From positions 1-8,674 of the forward strand of contig JAKAHX010000046.1 in NCBI GenBank assembly GCA_021814735.1: a stretch of 8,674 bases of DNA, written 5' to 3'. This DNA is from Chloroflexota bacterium (GTDB lineage Bacteria > Chloroflexota > Limnocylindria > Limnocylindrales > CSP1-4). Below are positions 1 to 8,307 of this stretch, piece after piece; within the stretch, counting starts at the first letter, position 1, and every line of letters begins with the position of its first letter. The position numbers were made by a program, and so were the translations under genes. The notes under the pieces are model-generated. The model was not told the DNA's origin. It ran no database searches and saw only the letters and a program-made list of their open reading frames with translations.

Positions 1-1082
1 AGCTGCTCCGGCAGCGGGCTGAGCTTGACGTTCACGCCACGCTGCCGCAGGGCCTGGCTGGGCTGGATGAAGGTGCGACCCGCGTAGCGGTTCCGCACCA
101 TCCCCTCGCGGTACGGGATCCGGCTCGCTTCCGCGAACCCGGCGGCGGCCGGCCCGCCCGTGTCCGGCACCGGCATCACCAGGTCGGCCTCGGCCGGCGC
201 CTCGCGGGCCAGCGCCTCGCCCATGCGCCGCCGCACCTCGTACAGGTTCCGTCCGAGCATGTACGAGTCGGGACGGGCGAAGTAGATGAGCTCGAAGACG
301 CACAGGTGCTCCCGGCCCGGGGCGAACCGGACCGAGCGCGGCTCCTCTCCCTCGCCCAGCACGACGATCTCGCCGGGCTTCACCTCGCGCACGTGCTCCG
401 CGCCGACGGCGTCGAGGCCCGCCGTCTCGGACGCCAGCACCCAGCCAGCGCCGGGCATCGCCCCGGCCGCCTCGCCCGCCTCACCCCTGGCGGGCTCGCC
501 GCCGCTCCCGCGGCCTGCGGGCGCGATCCGCCCGAGCACGAGCGGCCGGAAGCCCCAGGGGTCCCGGATCCCGAAGAGACGCCGCTCGTCCATCACGACC
601 AGGGAGAAGGCGCCCTGGACCCCCGGCAGGATGCGCAGGAGGACCTCCAGCAGGTCGCCCTGCTCCTCGCTCGCCAGCAGCGCCGTCAGGAGCTCGGTGT
701 CGGTCGAGCCCTGCAGGCGACGGCGCCCGCCCTGGAGGCGGTCCAGGAGCTCGCGGGTGTTGACCAGGTTCCCGTTGTGGGCCGCGGCGACGACGCGCCG
801 GGGCCCCAGCCGGAACGCGGGCTGGCTGTTCTCCCAGCGGGTGGAGCCCGTCGTGGAGTACCGGCAATGGGCGATCGCGGTCCGGCCGCGCAGCGAGGCC
901 AGCCGCCGATCGTCGAGGACCTGGCTCACCATCCCGAGATCCCGATAGACCATCACCTGTTCGCCGTCGCTGACCGCCACGCCGGCCGATTCCTGGCCGC
1001 GGTGCTGGAGGGCGAAAAGGCCGAGCGCCGCGAGACCGGCCGCCTCCTGGCCGGGGGCGTGGACGCCGACGATCCCGCACAC
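1..1082 (-). CDS. purF: Amidophosphoribosyltransferase PurF, 3' end cut by the left window edge
   Basis: First step of de novo purine synthesis: transfers glutamine-derived ammonia to PRPP, giving 5-phosphoribosylamine (cytosolic). I translated 360 residues from the GTG at 1082; the frame stays open to base 1, so roughly the last 110-140 residues are missing compared with known PurF (476 in B. subtilis, 505 in E. coli). The start is fixed by the sequence CGIVGV directly after the initiator: Cys2 is the class II glutaminase nucleophile, so there is no B. subtilis-type propeptide. Other glutaminase residues are present: Arg74 in AHCRYSTTGS, Asn103-Gly104 in HNGN, Asp128 in GSTDTE. The phosphoribosyltransferase part begins around CVFELIYFARPDS (261-273) and shows VPDTG (305-309) and NRYAGRTFIQPSQ (331-343); the PRPP-binding loop would lie beyond the edge. 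Residues about 187-212 form a Gly/Ala/Glu/Pro-rich insertion between RPLVLGRI and GWVLASET that most homologues lack. A GGGGAG at 1093-1098 lies 10 bases before the start, and only 4 bases separate it from the purL stop. Identity is very secure. Confidence 0.96.
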   Translation of the reverse strand, partial: MCGIVGVHAPGQEAAGLAALGLFALQHRGQESAGVAVSDGEQVMVYRDLGMVSQVLDDRRLASLRGRTAIAHCRYSTTGSTRWENSQPAFRLGPRRVVAAAHNGNLVNTRELLDRLQGGRRRLQGSTDTELLTALLASEEQGDLLEVLLRILPGVQGAFSLVVMDERRLFGIRDPWGFRPLVLGRIAPAGRGSGGEPARGEAGEAAGAMPGAGWVLASETAGLDAVGAEHVREVKPGEIVVLGEGEEPRSVRFAPGREHLCVFELIYFARPDSYMLGRNLYEVRRRMGEALAREAPAEADLVMPVPDTGGPAAAGFAEASRIPYREGMVRNRYAGRTFIQPSQALRQRGVNVKLSPLPEQ

Positions 1083-1086
1083 GGCC

Positions 1087-3540
1087 TCAGCGCTCCCCGC
1101 CGCCCGGTCCCGGCGTCGGGCCCGTTCCCGGCGTGCGGCCCGTTCCCGACCCCGGACCTGCTCCGCGGGCCGGGACGGGCCCCGGTATCCGGCCCGCGTC
1201 CAGGGGAGCGACGGTCCCGACGGGCGGAGGCGCGAAGGTGTCGTCGCCGAGGGCCCGGGGCAGCGCCTGCTCCCACGCGTGCCGCAGCGAGGCCACGCTG
1301 CAGTCGAGCGCATCCGCCACCGACGCGCCCCGTTCCTCGGCCGCCCCGGCCGCCCCGCCGCCGACGAGCTCGATGACCAGCCGGTCGCCGCCGACGCTGC
1401 CGAGCAGCTCGACGGGCACGCCCCGGGCGGCCGCGAGCCGCTCGAGCGGCCCGAGATCGGCCGGCCGCACCGTGACCACCATCCGCGAGGGGCTCTCGCC
1501 GAACAGTTCCACCGCCGGCTCGGCGCTCACCTGCAGCGTCAGGCGCGCCCCGACGTCGCCCCAGATCGCGCATTCGGCCAGTGCCACGGCCAGGCCTCCG
1601 CCGCTGACGTCCTGGGCGGACGCGAGCAGGCCCGCGTCCGCCGCGGCCAGTACGAGATCCTGCAGCGCCGCCTCGCGGGCGAGGTCCAGCGAGGGGAGCC
1701 GCTCCTCGACCGCCGATCCCGCCAGGCCGGCATACGCGGATCCTGCGAGGCCCGGCACCGCCTCGCCCAGCAGCAGCACGAGGTCGCCCGACTCGCGGAA
1801 CTGGGGCGGGACCCGTCGTGTCACGTCGCGCAGGAGCCCCACCACCCCGACCTGCGTCGTGGGCGCGATGCGTCCCGCGGGTGACTCGTTGTAGAGGCTC
1901 ACGTTGCCGCCGGTGACGGGCAGTCCGAGGGCCCGGCACGCATCGGCCAGCCCGCGGACCGCCTCGGCCAGCTGCCAGAACGCCTCGGGCTGCTCCGGGT
2001 CGCCGAAATTGAGGCAGTTGGTGACGCCGAGCGGGCGGGCGCCCGTCGCCACCACGTTCCGGGAACATTCCGCCACGGCCAGCGCCGCCCCCAGGTACGG
2101 GTCGAACCAGCCCACGCCGGCCACGGCGTCCGTGGCGCACGCGAGGCCCTTCGTGGTGCCGCGGATGCGCAGGATCCCCGCGGCGCGCTCACCGTCCTCC
2201 ACCGTGTCGGCCCCCACCGTCGCGTCGTACTGCGTGGTGACCCAGGCACGGCTCCCCAGGTTCGGGCTGCCGACAAGGCCCCGCAGCACGGCACCCGGGT
2301 CCATGCCGCGGATGGGCAGACGATCCGATGCCGATTCCGGCGCGCCCGGTGCTGGCGCCTGCCGCCGGTGGGCGGGCGGCTGTGACGCCCGCTGGTAGAC
2401 GATCGCGTCGCTGGCGAGCGACCGGGCAGGCACGGCCGCGAGGACGGTCGCCCCGGGCACCGGCCGGCCCGCCTCGTCCAGCCCGCCGGCCACCACCGTG
2501 ACCAGGCCATCGTCCGTGACGCGCCCGATCACCGCGACGGGAACGCCCCACCGCTCGCAGACCTCCCGCACGCCTGCGAGCCGCTCCGGCCGGACGATCG
2601 CGAGCATCCGCTCCTGCGACTCGCTGATCATCACCTCGAAGGGCTCCATCCCCGCATCGCGTCGCGGGATGGCGTCCAGGTCCACCACGATGCCGGTGCC
2701 CGCGCGGTCCGCCGTCTCCGACACCGCGCACGTGATGCCCGCCGCGCCGAGGTCCTGCAGGCCCTCCAGCAACCCGCGCTCGATCAGCTCCAGGCTGGCC
2801 TCGATCAGGAGCTTCTCGGCGAACGGGTCGCCCACCTGGACGCTCGGCCGCTTCGACGGGTCGTCCTCGCCGAAGGTCGCGCTCGCCAGGACGGACGCGC
2901 CGCCGATCCCGTCGCGCCCGGTGGCGGAGCCGAGGAGCACGGCGAGGTTGCCCGGCCCAGGGGCGGTGGCGTGGGTGAGGTGCCGCTCCTCCAGCAGCCC
3001 GACCGCCATCACGTTCACCAGCGGGTTGCCCGCGTAGGAGGGGTGGAAGACCAGCTCACCACCGATCGTGGGGACGCCCACGCAGTTGCCGTAGCCCCCC
3101 ACGCCGCCGACCACGCCCCGCACCAGGTGACGGGTCCGGGCCTCTTCGGGATCGCCGAACTTGAGTCCGTCCAGCACGGCGATCGGTCGGGCCCCCATGC
3201 TGAAGATGTCGCGCAGGATCCCGCCCACGCCGGTGGCCGCGCCCTGGTACGGCTCCACGGCGCTCGGATGGTTGTGCGACTCGAGCTTGAACGCGACCGC
3301 GAGGCCGTCGCCGATCGAGACCACGCCGGCGGCCTCACCCGGCCCGGCCACCACGCCCGACCCGCCGGTCGGCAGCGTGCGCAGCAGCGGCTTCGAGCTC
3401 TTGTACGAGCAGTGCTCGCTCCACATCACGCTGAACATCGCGAGCTCGAGGTCGTTGGGATCACGTCCCAGCCGGACCCGGATGGCATCCAGCTCGCCGT
3501 CGGTGAGGCCCAGTCTCCGGTGCAGGGGAAGCGCCATCAC
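1087..3540 (-). CDS. purL: Phosphoribosylformylglycinamidine synthase subunit PurL (small type)
   Basis: ATP-dependent synthase subunit converting FGAR to FGAM with ammonia channelled from PurQ and with PurS as bridging subunit. 817 residues, against 742 for B. subtilis PurL. N-terminal [11 protein letters not shown] contains the conserved active-site His (His43), followed by [14 protein letters not shown] (87-100), [14 protein letters not shown] (106-119), LQDLGAAGI (261-269), the second-half nucleotide/metal motifs CLNFGDPE (509-516) and [11 protein letters not shown] (542-552), and [11 protein letters not shown] (646-656). The linker between the halves (about 384-412) is Pro/Ala-rich and somewhat longer than usual. 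The conserved fold ends near [13 protein letters not shown] (about 763); the last 54 residues are a Gly/Pro-rich tail with a six-residue repeat. The start is GTG at 3540, which makes a GTGA overlap with the purQ stop and sits 7 bases after GGGAG; the next codon, ATG at 3537, is an equally possible start. Cotranscribed with purS, purQ and purF. Confidence 0.97.
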   Translation of the reverse strand: MMALPLHRRLGLTDGELDAIRVRLGRDPNDLELAMFSVMWSEHCSYKSSKPLLRTLPTGGSGVVAGPGEAAGVVSIGDGLAVAFKLESHNHPSAVEPYQGAATGVGGILRDIFSMGARPIAVLDGLKFGDPEEARTRHLVRGVVGGVGGYGNCVGVPTIGGELVFHPSYAGNPLVNVMAVGLLEERHLTHATAPGPGNLAVLLGSATGRDGIGGASVLASATFGEDDPSKRPSVQVGDPFAEKLLIEASLELIERGLLEGLQDLGAAGITCAVSETADRAGTGIVVDLDAIPRRDAGMEPFEVMISESQERMLAIVRPERLAGVREVCERWGVPVAVIGRVTDDGLVTVVAGGLDEAGRPVPGATVLAAVPARSLASDAIVYQRASQPPAHRRQAPAPGAPESASDRLPIRGMDPGAVLRGLVGSPNLGSRAWVTTQYDATVGADTVEDGERAAGILRIRGTTKGLACATDAVAGVGWFDPYLGAALAVAECSRNVVATGARPLGVTNCLNFGDPEQPEAFWQLAEAVRGLADACRALGLPVTGGNVSLYNESPAGRIAPTTQVGVVGLLRDVTRRVPPQFRESGDLVLLLGEAVPGLAGSAYAGLAGSAVEERLPSLDLAREAALQDLVLAAADAGLLASAQDVSGGGLAVALAECAIWGDVGARLTLQVSAEPAVELFGESPSRMVVTVRPADLGPLERLAAARGVPVELLGSVGGDRLVIELVGGGAAGAAEERGASVADALDCSVASLRHAWEQALPRALGDDTFAPPPVGTVAPLDAGRIPGPVPARGAGPGSGTGRTPGTGPTPGPGGGER
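1108..1143 (-). repeat. purL: Two tandem 18-bp units in the purL tail
   Basis: On the plus strand the units are TCCCGGCGTCGGGCCCGT (1108-1125) and TCCCGGCGTGCGGCCCGT (1126-1143), differing at two adjacent bases; a third copy is only suggested by the following TCCCG. Since 18 is a multiple of three, they encode TGRTPG and TGPTPG in the PurL tail (residues 800-811). It looks like slippage-type expansion within coding sequence. Confidence 0.8.
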
Positions 3541-4220
3541 GCGGCGACTCCCGCTGCGCCGCTCTCGACGAGCGAGCGCAGCAGCAGCAGCCCGTCGTCG
3601 GAGCCGAGGATCGCCTCGGCCGCACGTTCCGGATGGGGCATGAGACCGCAGACCCGCCCGGTGGCGTCCATGATCCCGGCAATGTCGTGGAGCGAGCCGT
3701 TGGGGTTGCCCTCCGGGCCGGCATACCGGAAGAGCACCTGTCCCGACGCTTCGAGGCGAGCCAGCTCATCGTCCGGGAGGTAGTAGCACCCCTCCCCGTG
3801 CGCCACCGGCATCCGCAGCAGGATGCCCGGGGGCACCGCGCGCGTGAAGGGGGTGTCGCGCCGTTCCACGGCCAGGCGGACCCAGCGGTGCTCGAAGCGC
3901 AGCGACGCGTTGCGGAGGAGCGCCCCGGGGAGCAGCCCCGCCTCGGCCAGGACCTGGAACCCGTTGCAGATTCCCAGGACGAGCCCGCCTCGCTGCACGT
4001 GGGCGCGGACGGCCGACATGACCGGGCTGAACCGTGCCAGCGCGCCCGCCCGGAGATAGTCGCCGTAGGCGAAGCCGCCGGGGAGGATGACCACGCTCGA
4101 GCCGCGCAGGTCCGCGGTCTCATGCCAGAGCGGCACCGCCTCGGCGCCCGCGAGCCGCGCGGCGTGCAGCGTGTCTCGGTCGCAGTTCGAGCCGGGGAAC
4201 ACCACCACGCCCACCCTCAT
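3537..4220 (-). CDS. purQ: Phosphoribosylformylglycinamidine synthase glutaminase subunit PurQ
   Basis: Class I glutamine amidotransferase that hydrolyses glutamine and supplies ammonia to PurL for FGAM formation. 227 residues, the same length as B. subtilis PurQ, so no extension here. It begins with the family signature [12 protein letters not shown] (5-16). The oxyanion region is [15 protein letters not shown] (46-60), the nucleophile elbow is GICNGFQVL with Cys85, and the catalytic His196 and Glu198 lie in [18 protein letters not shown] (139-147) and [14 protein letters not shown] (170-183) are also typical of PurQ. The ATG at 4220 overlaps the purS stop (ATGA), and its own stop overlaps the purL GTG start (GTGA), so the three subunits of the complex are probably translated in coupled fashion. 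The ribosome binding site before the ATG is weak (GGGGA about 11 bases away), which fits dependence on translation of purS. Confidence 0.97.
   Translation of the reverse strand: MRVGVVVFPGSNCDRDTLHAARLAGAEAVPLWHETADLRGSSVVILPGGFAYGDYLRAGALARFSPVMSAVRAHVQRGGLVLGICNGFQVLAEAGLLPGALLRNASLRFEHRWVRLAVERRDTPFTRAVPPGILLRMPVAHGEGCYYLPDDELARLEASGQVLFRYAGPEGNPNGSLHDIAGIMDATGRVCGLMPHPERAAEAILGSDDGLLLLRSLVESGAAGVAA
3548..3552 (-). promoter_or_regulatory. Ribosome binding site of purL
   Basis: GGGAG lies 7 bases before the GTG at 3540 and 10 before the ATG at 3537. The spacing slightly favours GTG, as does the 4-base overlap pattern of the neighbouring junctions. Confidence 0.5.
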
Positions 4221-4660
4221 CGCCGCACCGGTCCCCGCGCCAGGTTCCCGCCGCGGCCGTCGGTGGCCGATCCTCCCGGATCCCGGCCCACGGCATCGCG
4301 CTCCGGCCCGCCGGGCGTCTCCCGGGCCGGGACCCCCGGTGCGGGGCCTGCCGCCACGCCCTCCGGCGCCGCATCGCCACCGGGCGCGTCCGAGCGGGCC
4401 GAGCTCGCCCCGGCCACCGGCTCGACCGACCAGCGTTCGATCAGCGGGTTGGCGAACAGCTCCGCCGCGAGGCGCTCCACCACGACCCGTGCCTCCGGCT
4501 CGGAGCCGGCCTCCACGGTGAGCTCCACCCGGCGCCCGACGCGGACCCCGTGCACGGTGTCGACCCCGAGGTGCGGGAGCGACTGCTCGACGGCCCTCCC
4601 CTGCGGGTCGAGAATGCCGGGCTTGGGCATGACCGAGACCGCGAACCGGTAACTGGCCAT
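4217..4660 (-). CDS. purS: FGAM synthase bridging subunit PurS with an unusual long C-terminal tail
   Basis: Small structural subunit that holds PurQ and PurL together in the three-part FGAM synthase. The family is usually about 80-90 residues (84 in B. subtilis); this one is 147. Residues 1-82 are a normal PurS: VMPKPGILDPQGRAVEQSL (10-28), LGVDTVHGVRVGRRVEL (31-47) and ELFANPLIERWSVEPV (67-82). Residues 83-147 are a tail rich in Gly, Ala, Pro, Asp and Arg with no recognisable domain, ending in the ATGA overlap with purQ. Because the tail continues in frame right up to the purQ start, it is probably real rather than a sequencing artefact. The ATG at 4660 gives the family N-terminus (MASYRFAVSV), but only a run of five G lies upstream as a possible ribosome binding site; see the minicistron entry at 4660-4680. 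A longer N-terminus (MPGGLAL ahead of MASYRF) would result if one more G were present in that run. Confidence 0.93.
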   Translation of the reverse strand: MASYRFAVSVMPKPGILDPQGRAVEQSLPHLGVDTVHGVRVGRRVELTVEAGSEPEARVVVERLAAELFANPLIERWSVEPVAGASSARSDAPGGDAAPEGVAAGPAPGVPARETPGGPERDAVGRDPGGSATDGRGGNLARGPVRR

Positions 4661-4680
4661 CAGCGCGAGCCCCCTGGCAT
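4660..4680 (-). other. Possible six-codon minicistron bridging purC and purS
   Basis: Reading from the ATG at 4680 gives M-P-G-G-S-R and a TGA. The ATG shares its A with the purC stop (TGATG), and the minicistron's TGA shares its A with the purS ATG (again TGATG). It is preceded by a strong GAGGAGG with 7-base spacing, better than anything placed for purS itself. It could carry ribosomes from purC to purS by reinitiation. Alternatively it is the true purS start displaced by a one-base deletion in the G5 run. No function for the peptide itself is claimed. Confidence 0.35.
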
Positions 4681-5642
4681 CAGTGAACCTCCTCGGCCGC
4701 AGCCGGCGCTGCGGGGCCGTCGGCGGAGCCGGGCGCGATCGTGTCGTGGGAGCGGTAGCGCTCGAAGGCGATCCCGGTGATGCGCTCGAACGCCTCCACG
4801 TACCGCGTACGGGTCCCGGCAACGACGTCCGCGGGCAGCTCGGGCCCGGGGTACGTCTTGTCCCAGCCCTGCGCCTCCAGCCAGTCCCGGACGAACTGCT
4901 TGTCGTAGCTCGGCTGAGGGCGGCCCGGCTCGTACGAGGCGGCGTCCCAGAAACGGCTCGAGTCCGGGGTCATCACCTCGTCGATCAGGATCAGCGTGCC
5001 GTCCGGCAGGGTGCCGAACTCGAACTTCGTGTCGGCGAGGATGATTCCCGCCGCGGCGGCACGCTCGGCGCCGAACCGGTAGAGCGCCAGCGCGATCTCC
5101 CGGACGCGATCGGCCATGGAGGCACCCACCAGCGCGGCAGCCTCCTCCTGGGTGATGTTCCGGTCGTGCCCCTGCGCTGCCTTGGTGGAGGGCGTGAAGA
5201 TCGGCTCGGGCAACCGCTCGCTCTCCCGCAGGCCGGCGGGCAGTGCGATCCCGCAGATGGAGCCCGTCCGCTGGTAGTCCTTCCAGCCGGTCCCCGACAC
5301 GTAGCCACGGACGATCGCCTCGATCGGCAGCACCCGTGCCCGCCGACAGATCATGATCCGGCCGCGCAGCTCGTCCCGGGCGGACGCTAAGGCCGACGGG
5401 AGCGCCGCCGGGTCCACCCCGAGCAGGTGGTTGGCCACGATCCCGGCTCGCTCGGTCGCGGCGAACCAGTAGCGCGAGAGCCCCGTCAGGACACGGCCCT
5501 TGTCGGGGATCGCGGTGGGCAGCACGACGTCGAACGCGCTCAGCCGGTCCGAGGCCACCAGCAGCAGCCGCTCGTCGTCGATCGCGTACAGGTCGCGCAC
5601 CTTCCCGGAGCGCAGGAACGAGCGTGACGGCTCGGTGGTCAT
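4680..5642 (-). CDS. purC: Phosphoribosylaminoimidazole-succinocarboxamide synthase PurC (long form)
   Basis: SAICAR synthetase: joins CAIR and aspartate with ATP. 320 residues, the longer form resembling yeast Ade1 (306) rather than the approximately 237-residue E. coli type. Motifs in order: SGKVRDLYAI (12-21), the nucleotide-binding start; ASDRLSAFDVVLPTAIPDKG (30-49); VRGYVSGTGWKDYQ (111-124); PIFTPSTKA (147-155); ILADTKFEFG (201-210); IDEVMTPDSSRFW (220-232); SYDKQFVRDWL (245-255). The final 20 or so residues (Ala/Pro/Gly-rich, ending EEVH) extend past the conserved region and encode the GAGGAGG in front of the next start. The ATG at 5642 overlaps the purB stop as ATGA and has a strong ribosome binding site. 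An in-frame open stretch continues upstream to about 6929, but this is an overprint of purB. Confidence 0.97.
   Translation of the reverse strand: MTTEPSRSFLRSGKVRDLYAIDDERLLLVASDRLSAFDVVLPTAIPDKGRVLTGLSRYWFAATERAGIVANHLLGVDPAALPSALASARDELRGRIMICRRARVLPIEAIVRGYVSGTGWKDYQRTGSICGIALPAGLRESERLPEPIFTPSTKAAQGHDRNITQEEAAALVGASMADRVREIALALYRFGAERAAAAGIILADTKFEFGTLPDGTLILIDEVMTPDSSRFWDAASYEPGRPQPSYDKQFVRDWLEAQGWDKTYPGPELPADVVAGTRTRYVEAFERITGIAFERYRSHDTIAPGSADGPAAPAAAEEVH
4688..4694 (-). promoter_or_regulatory. Strong ribosome binding site inside the end of purC
   Basis: GAGGAGG lies within the last codons of purC (Glu-Glu-Val), 7 bases upstream of the ATG at 4680 but 27 bases upstream of the ATG used by purS. 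Its position decides for the out-of-frame ATG, which is why the purC/purS junction is treated separately. Confidence 0.6.
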
Positions 5643-6967
5643 GCGGTCCCTCCTCGAGGCCGGTCCGCTCGCTTCAGGCGGTCCAGCCGTTCGATGATCG
5701 CCGGCACGTGGCGCAGGAGCGGGGCATCGTCGAAGCACGCGGCGAGCGACTCCGGGGACAAGGCGCGCGCCGCCGGGTCGAGGGCGAGCAGGTCCGCCAG
5801 GGGGCGTCGTTCGTCCGCGGCGCGGAGTGCGTTGCGCTGCACCACGGCGTAGGCGTCCTCGCGGGAGAGGCCGGCCTGCTCGACCAGGGCCAGGAGCACG
5901 CGGCCCGACGCATGCAGGCCGAGCCCCCGCTGGATGTTCTCGCGCATGCGCTCGGGTCGCACCACCAAGCCCTCCACGAGCGCAGTGAACGTCACCAGCA
6001 TGTAGTCCAGCAGGGTCGTGGCGTCCGGCAGTGCCACGCGCTCGACCGAGGAATGGCTGATGTCGCGTTCGTGCCAGAGCGCCTGGTCCTCGAGGGCGGC
6101 CTGGGCATACCCGCGGAGCAGCCGCGCAAGCCCGGCCAGCCGCTCGCTCACGATCGGGTTGCGCTTGTGCGGCATGGCGCTCGAGCCTTTCTGGCCGGCG
6201 CGGAACGGCTCCTGCACCTCGCCGATCTCGGTGTGCTGGAGGTTCCGGATCTCGGTGGCGAACCGCTCCACCGACCCGCCGGTCACGGCGACGGCCGCGA
6301 GGAAGGCGGCGTGGCGGTCCCGCTGCACGACCTGGGTGCTCACCGGGTCGGCCGCCAGGCCGAGCTCGGCCATGACCTCCGCCTCGATCTCCGGATCGAC
6401 GTGGCCGTAGGTGCCGACCGGCCCCGACAGCTTGCCGGTCGCGAGGTCGTCCGCCGCGGCCCGGATCCGGGCGCGGTCGCGGTCCAGCTCGAAGGCCCAG
6501 CCCGCGAGCTTGGCCCCGAACGTGGTCGGTTCGGCGTGCACCGAGTGGGTGCGGCCCATCATCACCGTGCCGGCGTGCTCGCGGGCCCGCCGGACCACGA
6601 CCTCGATGGCGGCGTCCAGGTCCCCCAGCAGCCGGTCGGCGGCGGCACGGCACTGCAGGGCGAGGCCGGTGTCCAGGACGTCGCTGCTGGTCAGGCCCAG
6701 GTGCAGGAAGCGGCCCTCCGGGCCCACCGTCTCGGCCACCTGGCTCACGAAGGCGATGACGTCGTGCTCGGTGGTGCGCTCCAGCTCGGCGATCCGGTCG
6801 ACGTCCACGCGGGCTCGCGCGGCGATCGCCTCGGCGGCCCCCGGCGGGAGCTGACCGTGCCGGGCCTGCGCCCGGGCCACGGCGATCTCCACGCGCAGCA
6901 TGGCCTCGAAGCGCGCCCGGTCGGACCACGTCTCGCGCATGCCGGCGAGCGTGTACCGGGGGATCAC
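5639..6967 (-). CDS. purB: Adenylosuccinate lyase PurB
   Basis: Fumarase-superfamily lyase acting twice in the pathway: SAICAR to AICAR plus fumarate, and adenylosuccinate to AMP plus fumarate; the family is a homotetramer. 442 residues (B. subtilis 431). Seen: TEHDVIAF with His68, LTSSDVLDT (92-100), [14 protein letters not shown] (138-151) with His141, the flexible catalytic loop [11 protein letters not shown] (261-271) with Ser262, and [12 protein letters not shown] (299-310). His68, His141 and Ser262 fall at the family's usual active-site positions. The start is GTG at 6967, because it yields IPRYTLAGM as in most PurB N-termini, overlaps the purD stop as GTGA, and has GGTGGAG about 8 bases upstream. 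ATG at 6940 would cut off the conserved first residues. The same frame is open upstream to about 8506, but that portion is antisense-frame noise over purD. Its place between purD and purC, with purA upstream, groups both enzymes of the AMP branch with the IMP pathway. Confidence 0.97.
   Translation of the reverse strand: MIPRYTLAGMRETWSDRARFEAMLRVEIAVARAQARHGQLPPGAAEAIAARARVDVDRIAELERTTEHDVIAFVSQVAETVGPEGRFLHLGLTSSDVLDTGLALQCRAAADRLLGDLDAAIEVVVRRAREHAGTVMMGRTHSVHAEPTTFGAKLAGWAFELDRDRARIRAAADDLATGKLSGPVGTYGHVDPEIEAEVMAELGLAADPVSTQVVQRDRHAAFLAAVAVTGGSVERFATEIRNLQHTEIGEVQEPFRAGQKGSSAMPHKRNPIVSERLAGLARLLRGYAQAALEDQALWHERDISHSSVERVALPDATTLLDYMLVTFTALVEGLVVRPERMRENIQRGLGLHASGRVLLALVEQAGLSREDAYAVVQRNALRAADERRPLADLLALDPAARALSPESLAACFDDAPLLRHVPAIIERLDRLKRADRPRGGTA
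5648..5655 (-). promoter_or_regulatory. Ribosome binding site of purC
   Basis: GAGGAGGG lies 5 bases before the ATG at 5642, inside the 3' end of purB. It fixes the purC start although the reading frame is open far upstream. Confidence 0.75.
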
Positions 6968-8307
6968 GGGACGCGCTCCACCGCCGGCCGACCGATGTCC
7001 GCGCGCACCTGGCGACCCCGGAAGTGGACCAGGTCCGCCGCGGCGTGGGCCCGCTCCGCGGCCTCCGGCACGTCGCGACCCCGTCCCACCACCGTCAGCA
7101 CCCGCCCCCCGCTGGTCACCGTCCGGCCCTCCCGGCGCGCGGTGCCCGCCTCGAAGACGAGGGCCCCGGCGGCGCGAGCCGCGTCGATCCCCTCGATCTC
7201 GTCGCCCGTCGCGGGGGTGCCCGGGTACCCTTCGGCGGCAAGCACCAGGGCCACCGCGGCCTCCTCGCGAGCCGGAAGCAGGGGCCCGCCGATCCCCAGG
7301 GCGGTGGCCGCCTCGGCGAGTCGATCGGTGGCGGCCGCCAGCAGCAGCGGCGCCAGCGGGACCGCGACCCGCGGCAGGATCGCCTGCGCCTCCGGGTCGC
7401 CGAACCGCACGTTGTACTCGAGGAGCCGGGGGCCCTCGTCGGTCAGCATCAGCCCGGCGTAGAGCGCGCCGCGGAACGGTCGCCCACGGGCGGCCAGCGC
7501 CGCGAGGGTCGGCAGGTGGAAGTCGGCCACCACCTGGGCCACCGCCGAGTCGTCGAGGTCCGCGACCGGCGAGAAGGCGCCCATGCCCCCCGTGTTGGGG
7601 CCCCGGTCGCCGGCCAGGATCCGCTTGTGGTCGCGCGCGGCGGGGAGTGCCAGCGCGGTGGTCGTGTCGCAGATCGCGATCACGCTCGCCTCGCGTCCCT
7701 CGAGCGCACGCTCGACGATCACGCGGCGGCCGGCGTCGCCGAAGACACGGCGCTCGAGCGCGTCGCGCAGTGCCGCCTCGGCGTCCTGCAGGGACCGGCA
7801 GACCGTCACGCCCTTCCCCGCGGCCAGCCCGTCGGCCTTGACCACCACCGGGCCATCCAGCGAGGCCGCGTACGCCAGCGCGGGCGCCACGGCGTCGAAG
7901 ACGGCGCCCGACGCCATGGGCACCCCGCCCCGGGTCGCGATCCGCCGGCAAAGCGCCTTGCTCCCCTCGAGGGCGGCCGCCGCCGCGCAGGGGCCGAAGG
8001 TCGGGATCCCGGCCGCCCGCATCCGGTCGGCGAGTCCGGACACCAGCGGCGCCTCGGGGCCCACCACCACGAGGTCCACGCCCTCCCGGCGCGCCAGCGC
8101 CACGAGGGCCACGCTCTCGTCGGCGTGCACGTCGGAGACGACCTGCGCAACGTCGCCGTGGCCTGCGTTGCCGGGAGCCTCCAGGATCCGCTCCACGCCG
8201 GGATCGGCGCGCAGCCGCCAGGCCAGGGCGTGCTCCCGTGCCCCGCCGCCGACGACGAGGATGGACCGCGGGACGGGCGGGATGCCCGGCGCGCTGCTCG
8301 CGCTCAC
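6964..8307 (-). CDS. purD: Phosphoribosylamine-glycine ligase PurD
   Basis: GAR synthetase, second step: ATP-dependent joining of phosphoribosylamine and glycine, an ATP-grasp enzyme. 447 residues from the GTG at 8307 (E. coli 429). The N-terminal fold begins [15 protein letters not shown] (16-30), then [11 protein letters not shown] (79-89), LEGSKALC (113-120), the ATP-grasp segment [14 protein letters not shown] (154-167), RDHKR (225-229), [14 protein letters not shown] (234-247), the family signature RFGDPEAQ (301-308), and C-terminal EGYPG (359-363) and [10 protein letters not shown] (398-407). The GTG start is supported by an exact GGAGGAG at 8315-8321 and a GTGA overlap with the purA stop. 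The first 14 or so residues (Ser/Pro/Ala-rich) precede the conserved core and form a short extension. No in-frame ATG exists near the core, and the frame's upstream opening to 8400 runs into purA. Confidence 0.97.
   Translation of the reverse strand: MSASSAPGIPPVPRSILVVGGGAREHALAWRLRADPGVERILEAPGNAGHGDVAQVVSDVHADESVALVALARREGVDLVVVGPEAPLVSGLADRMRAAGIPTFGPCAAAAALEGSKALCRRIATRGGVPMASGAVFDAVAPALAYAASLDGPVVVKADGLAAGKGVTVCRSLQDAEAALRDALERRVFGDAGRRVIVERALEGREASVIAICDTTTALALPAARDHKRILAGDRGPNTGGMGAFSPVADLDDSAVAQVVADFHLPTLAALAARGRPFRGALYAGLMLTDEGPRLLEYNVRFGDPEAQAILPRVAVPLAPLLLAAATDRLAEAATALGIGGPLLPAREEAAVALVLAAEGYPGTPATGDEIEGIDAARAAGALVFEAGTARREGRTVTSGGRVLTVVGRGRDVPEAAERAHAAADLVHFRGRQVRADIGRPAVERVP

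Noticed and set aside
1164..1198. Perfect 10-bp inverted repeat with a 15-base loop in the purL tail, considered as an attenuator or terminator
   Set aside because: It has no T-tract on the transcribed strand, lies inside coding sequence, and all-GC stems of this size are expected by chance in DNA of this composition.
5643..6929. Possible N-terminal fusion upstream of PurC
   Set aside because: The upstream open stretch is an overprint of purB without motifs; the ATG at 5642 has GAGGAGGG and matches the family start.
5624..7462. Long plus-strand open frame (612 codons) antisense to purB
   Set aside because: It has no family motifs, its composition is Arg/Pro/Gly/His-rich, and it lies opposite a gene with intact catalytic motifs. 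Long antisense frames are expected in GC-rich DNA with few stops. The same applies to plus-strand frames at 306-1376, 2971-3783, 3633-4652 and 7024-8556.
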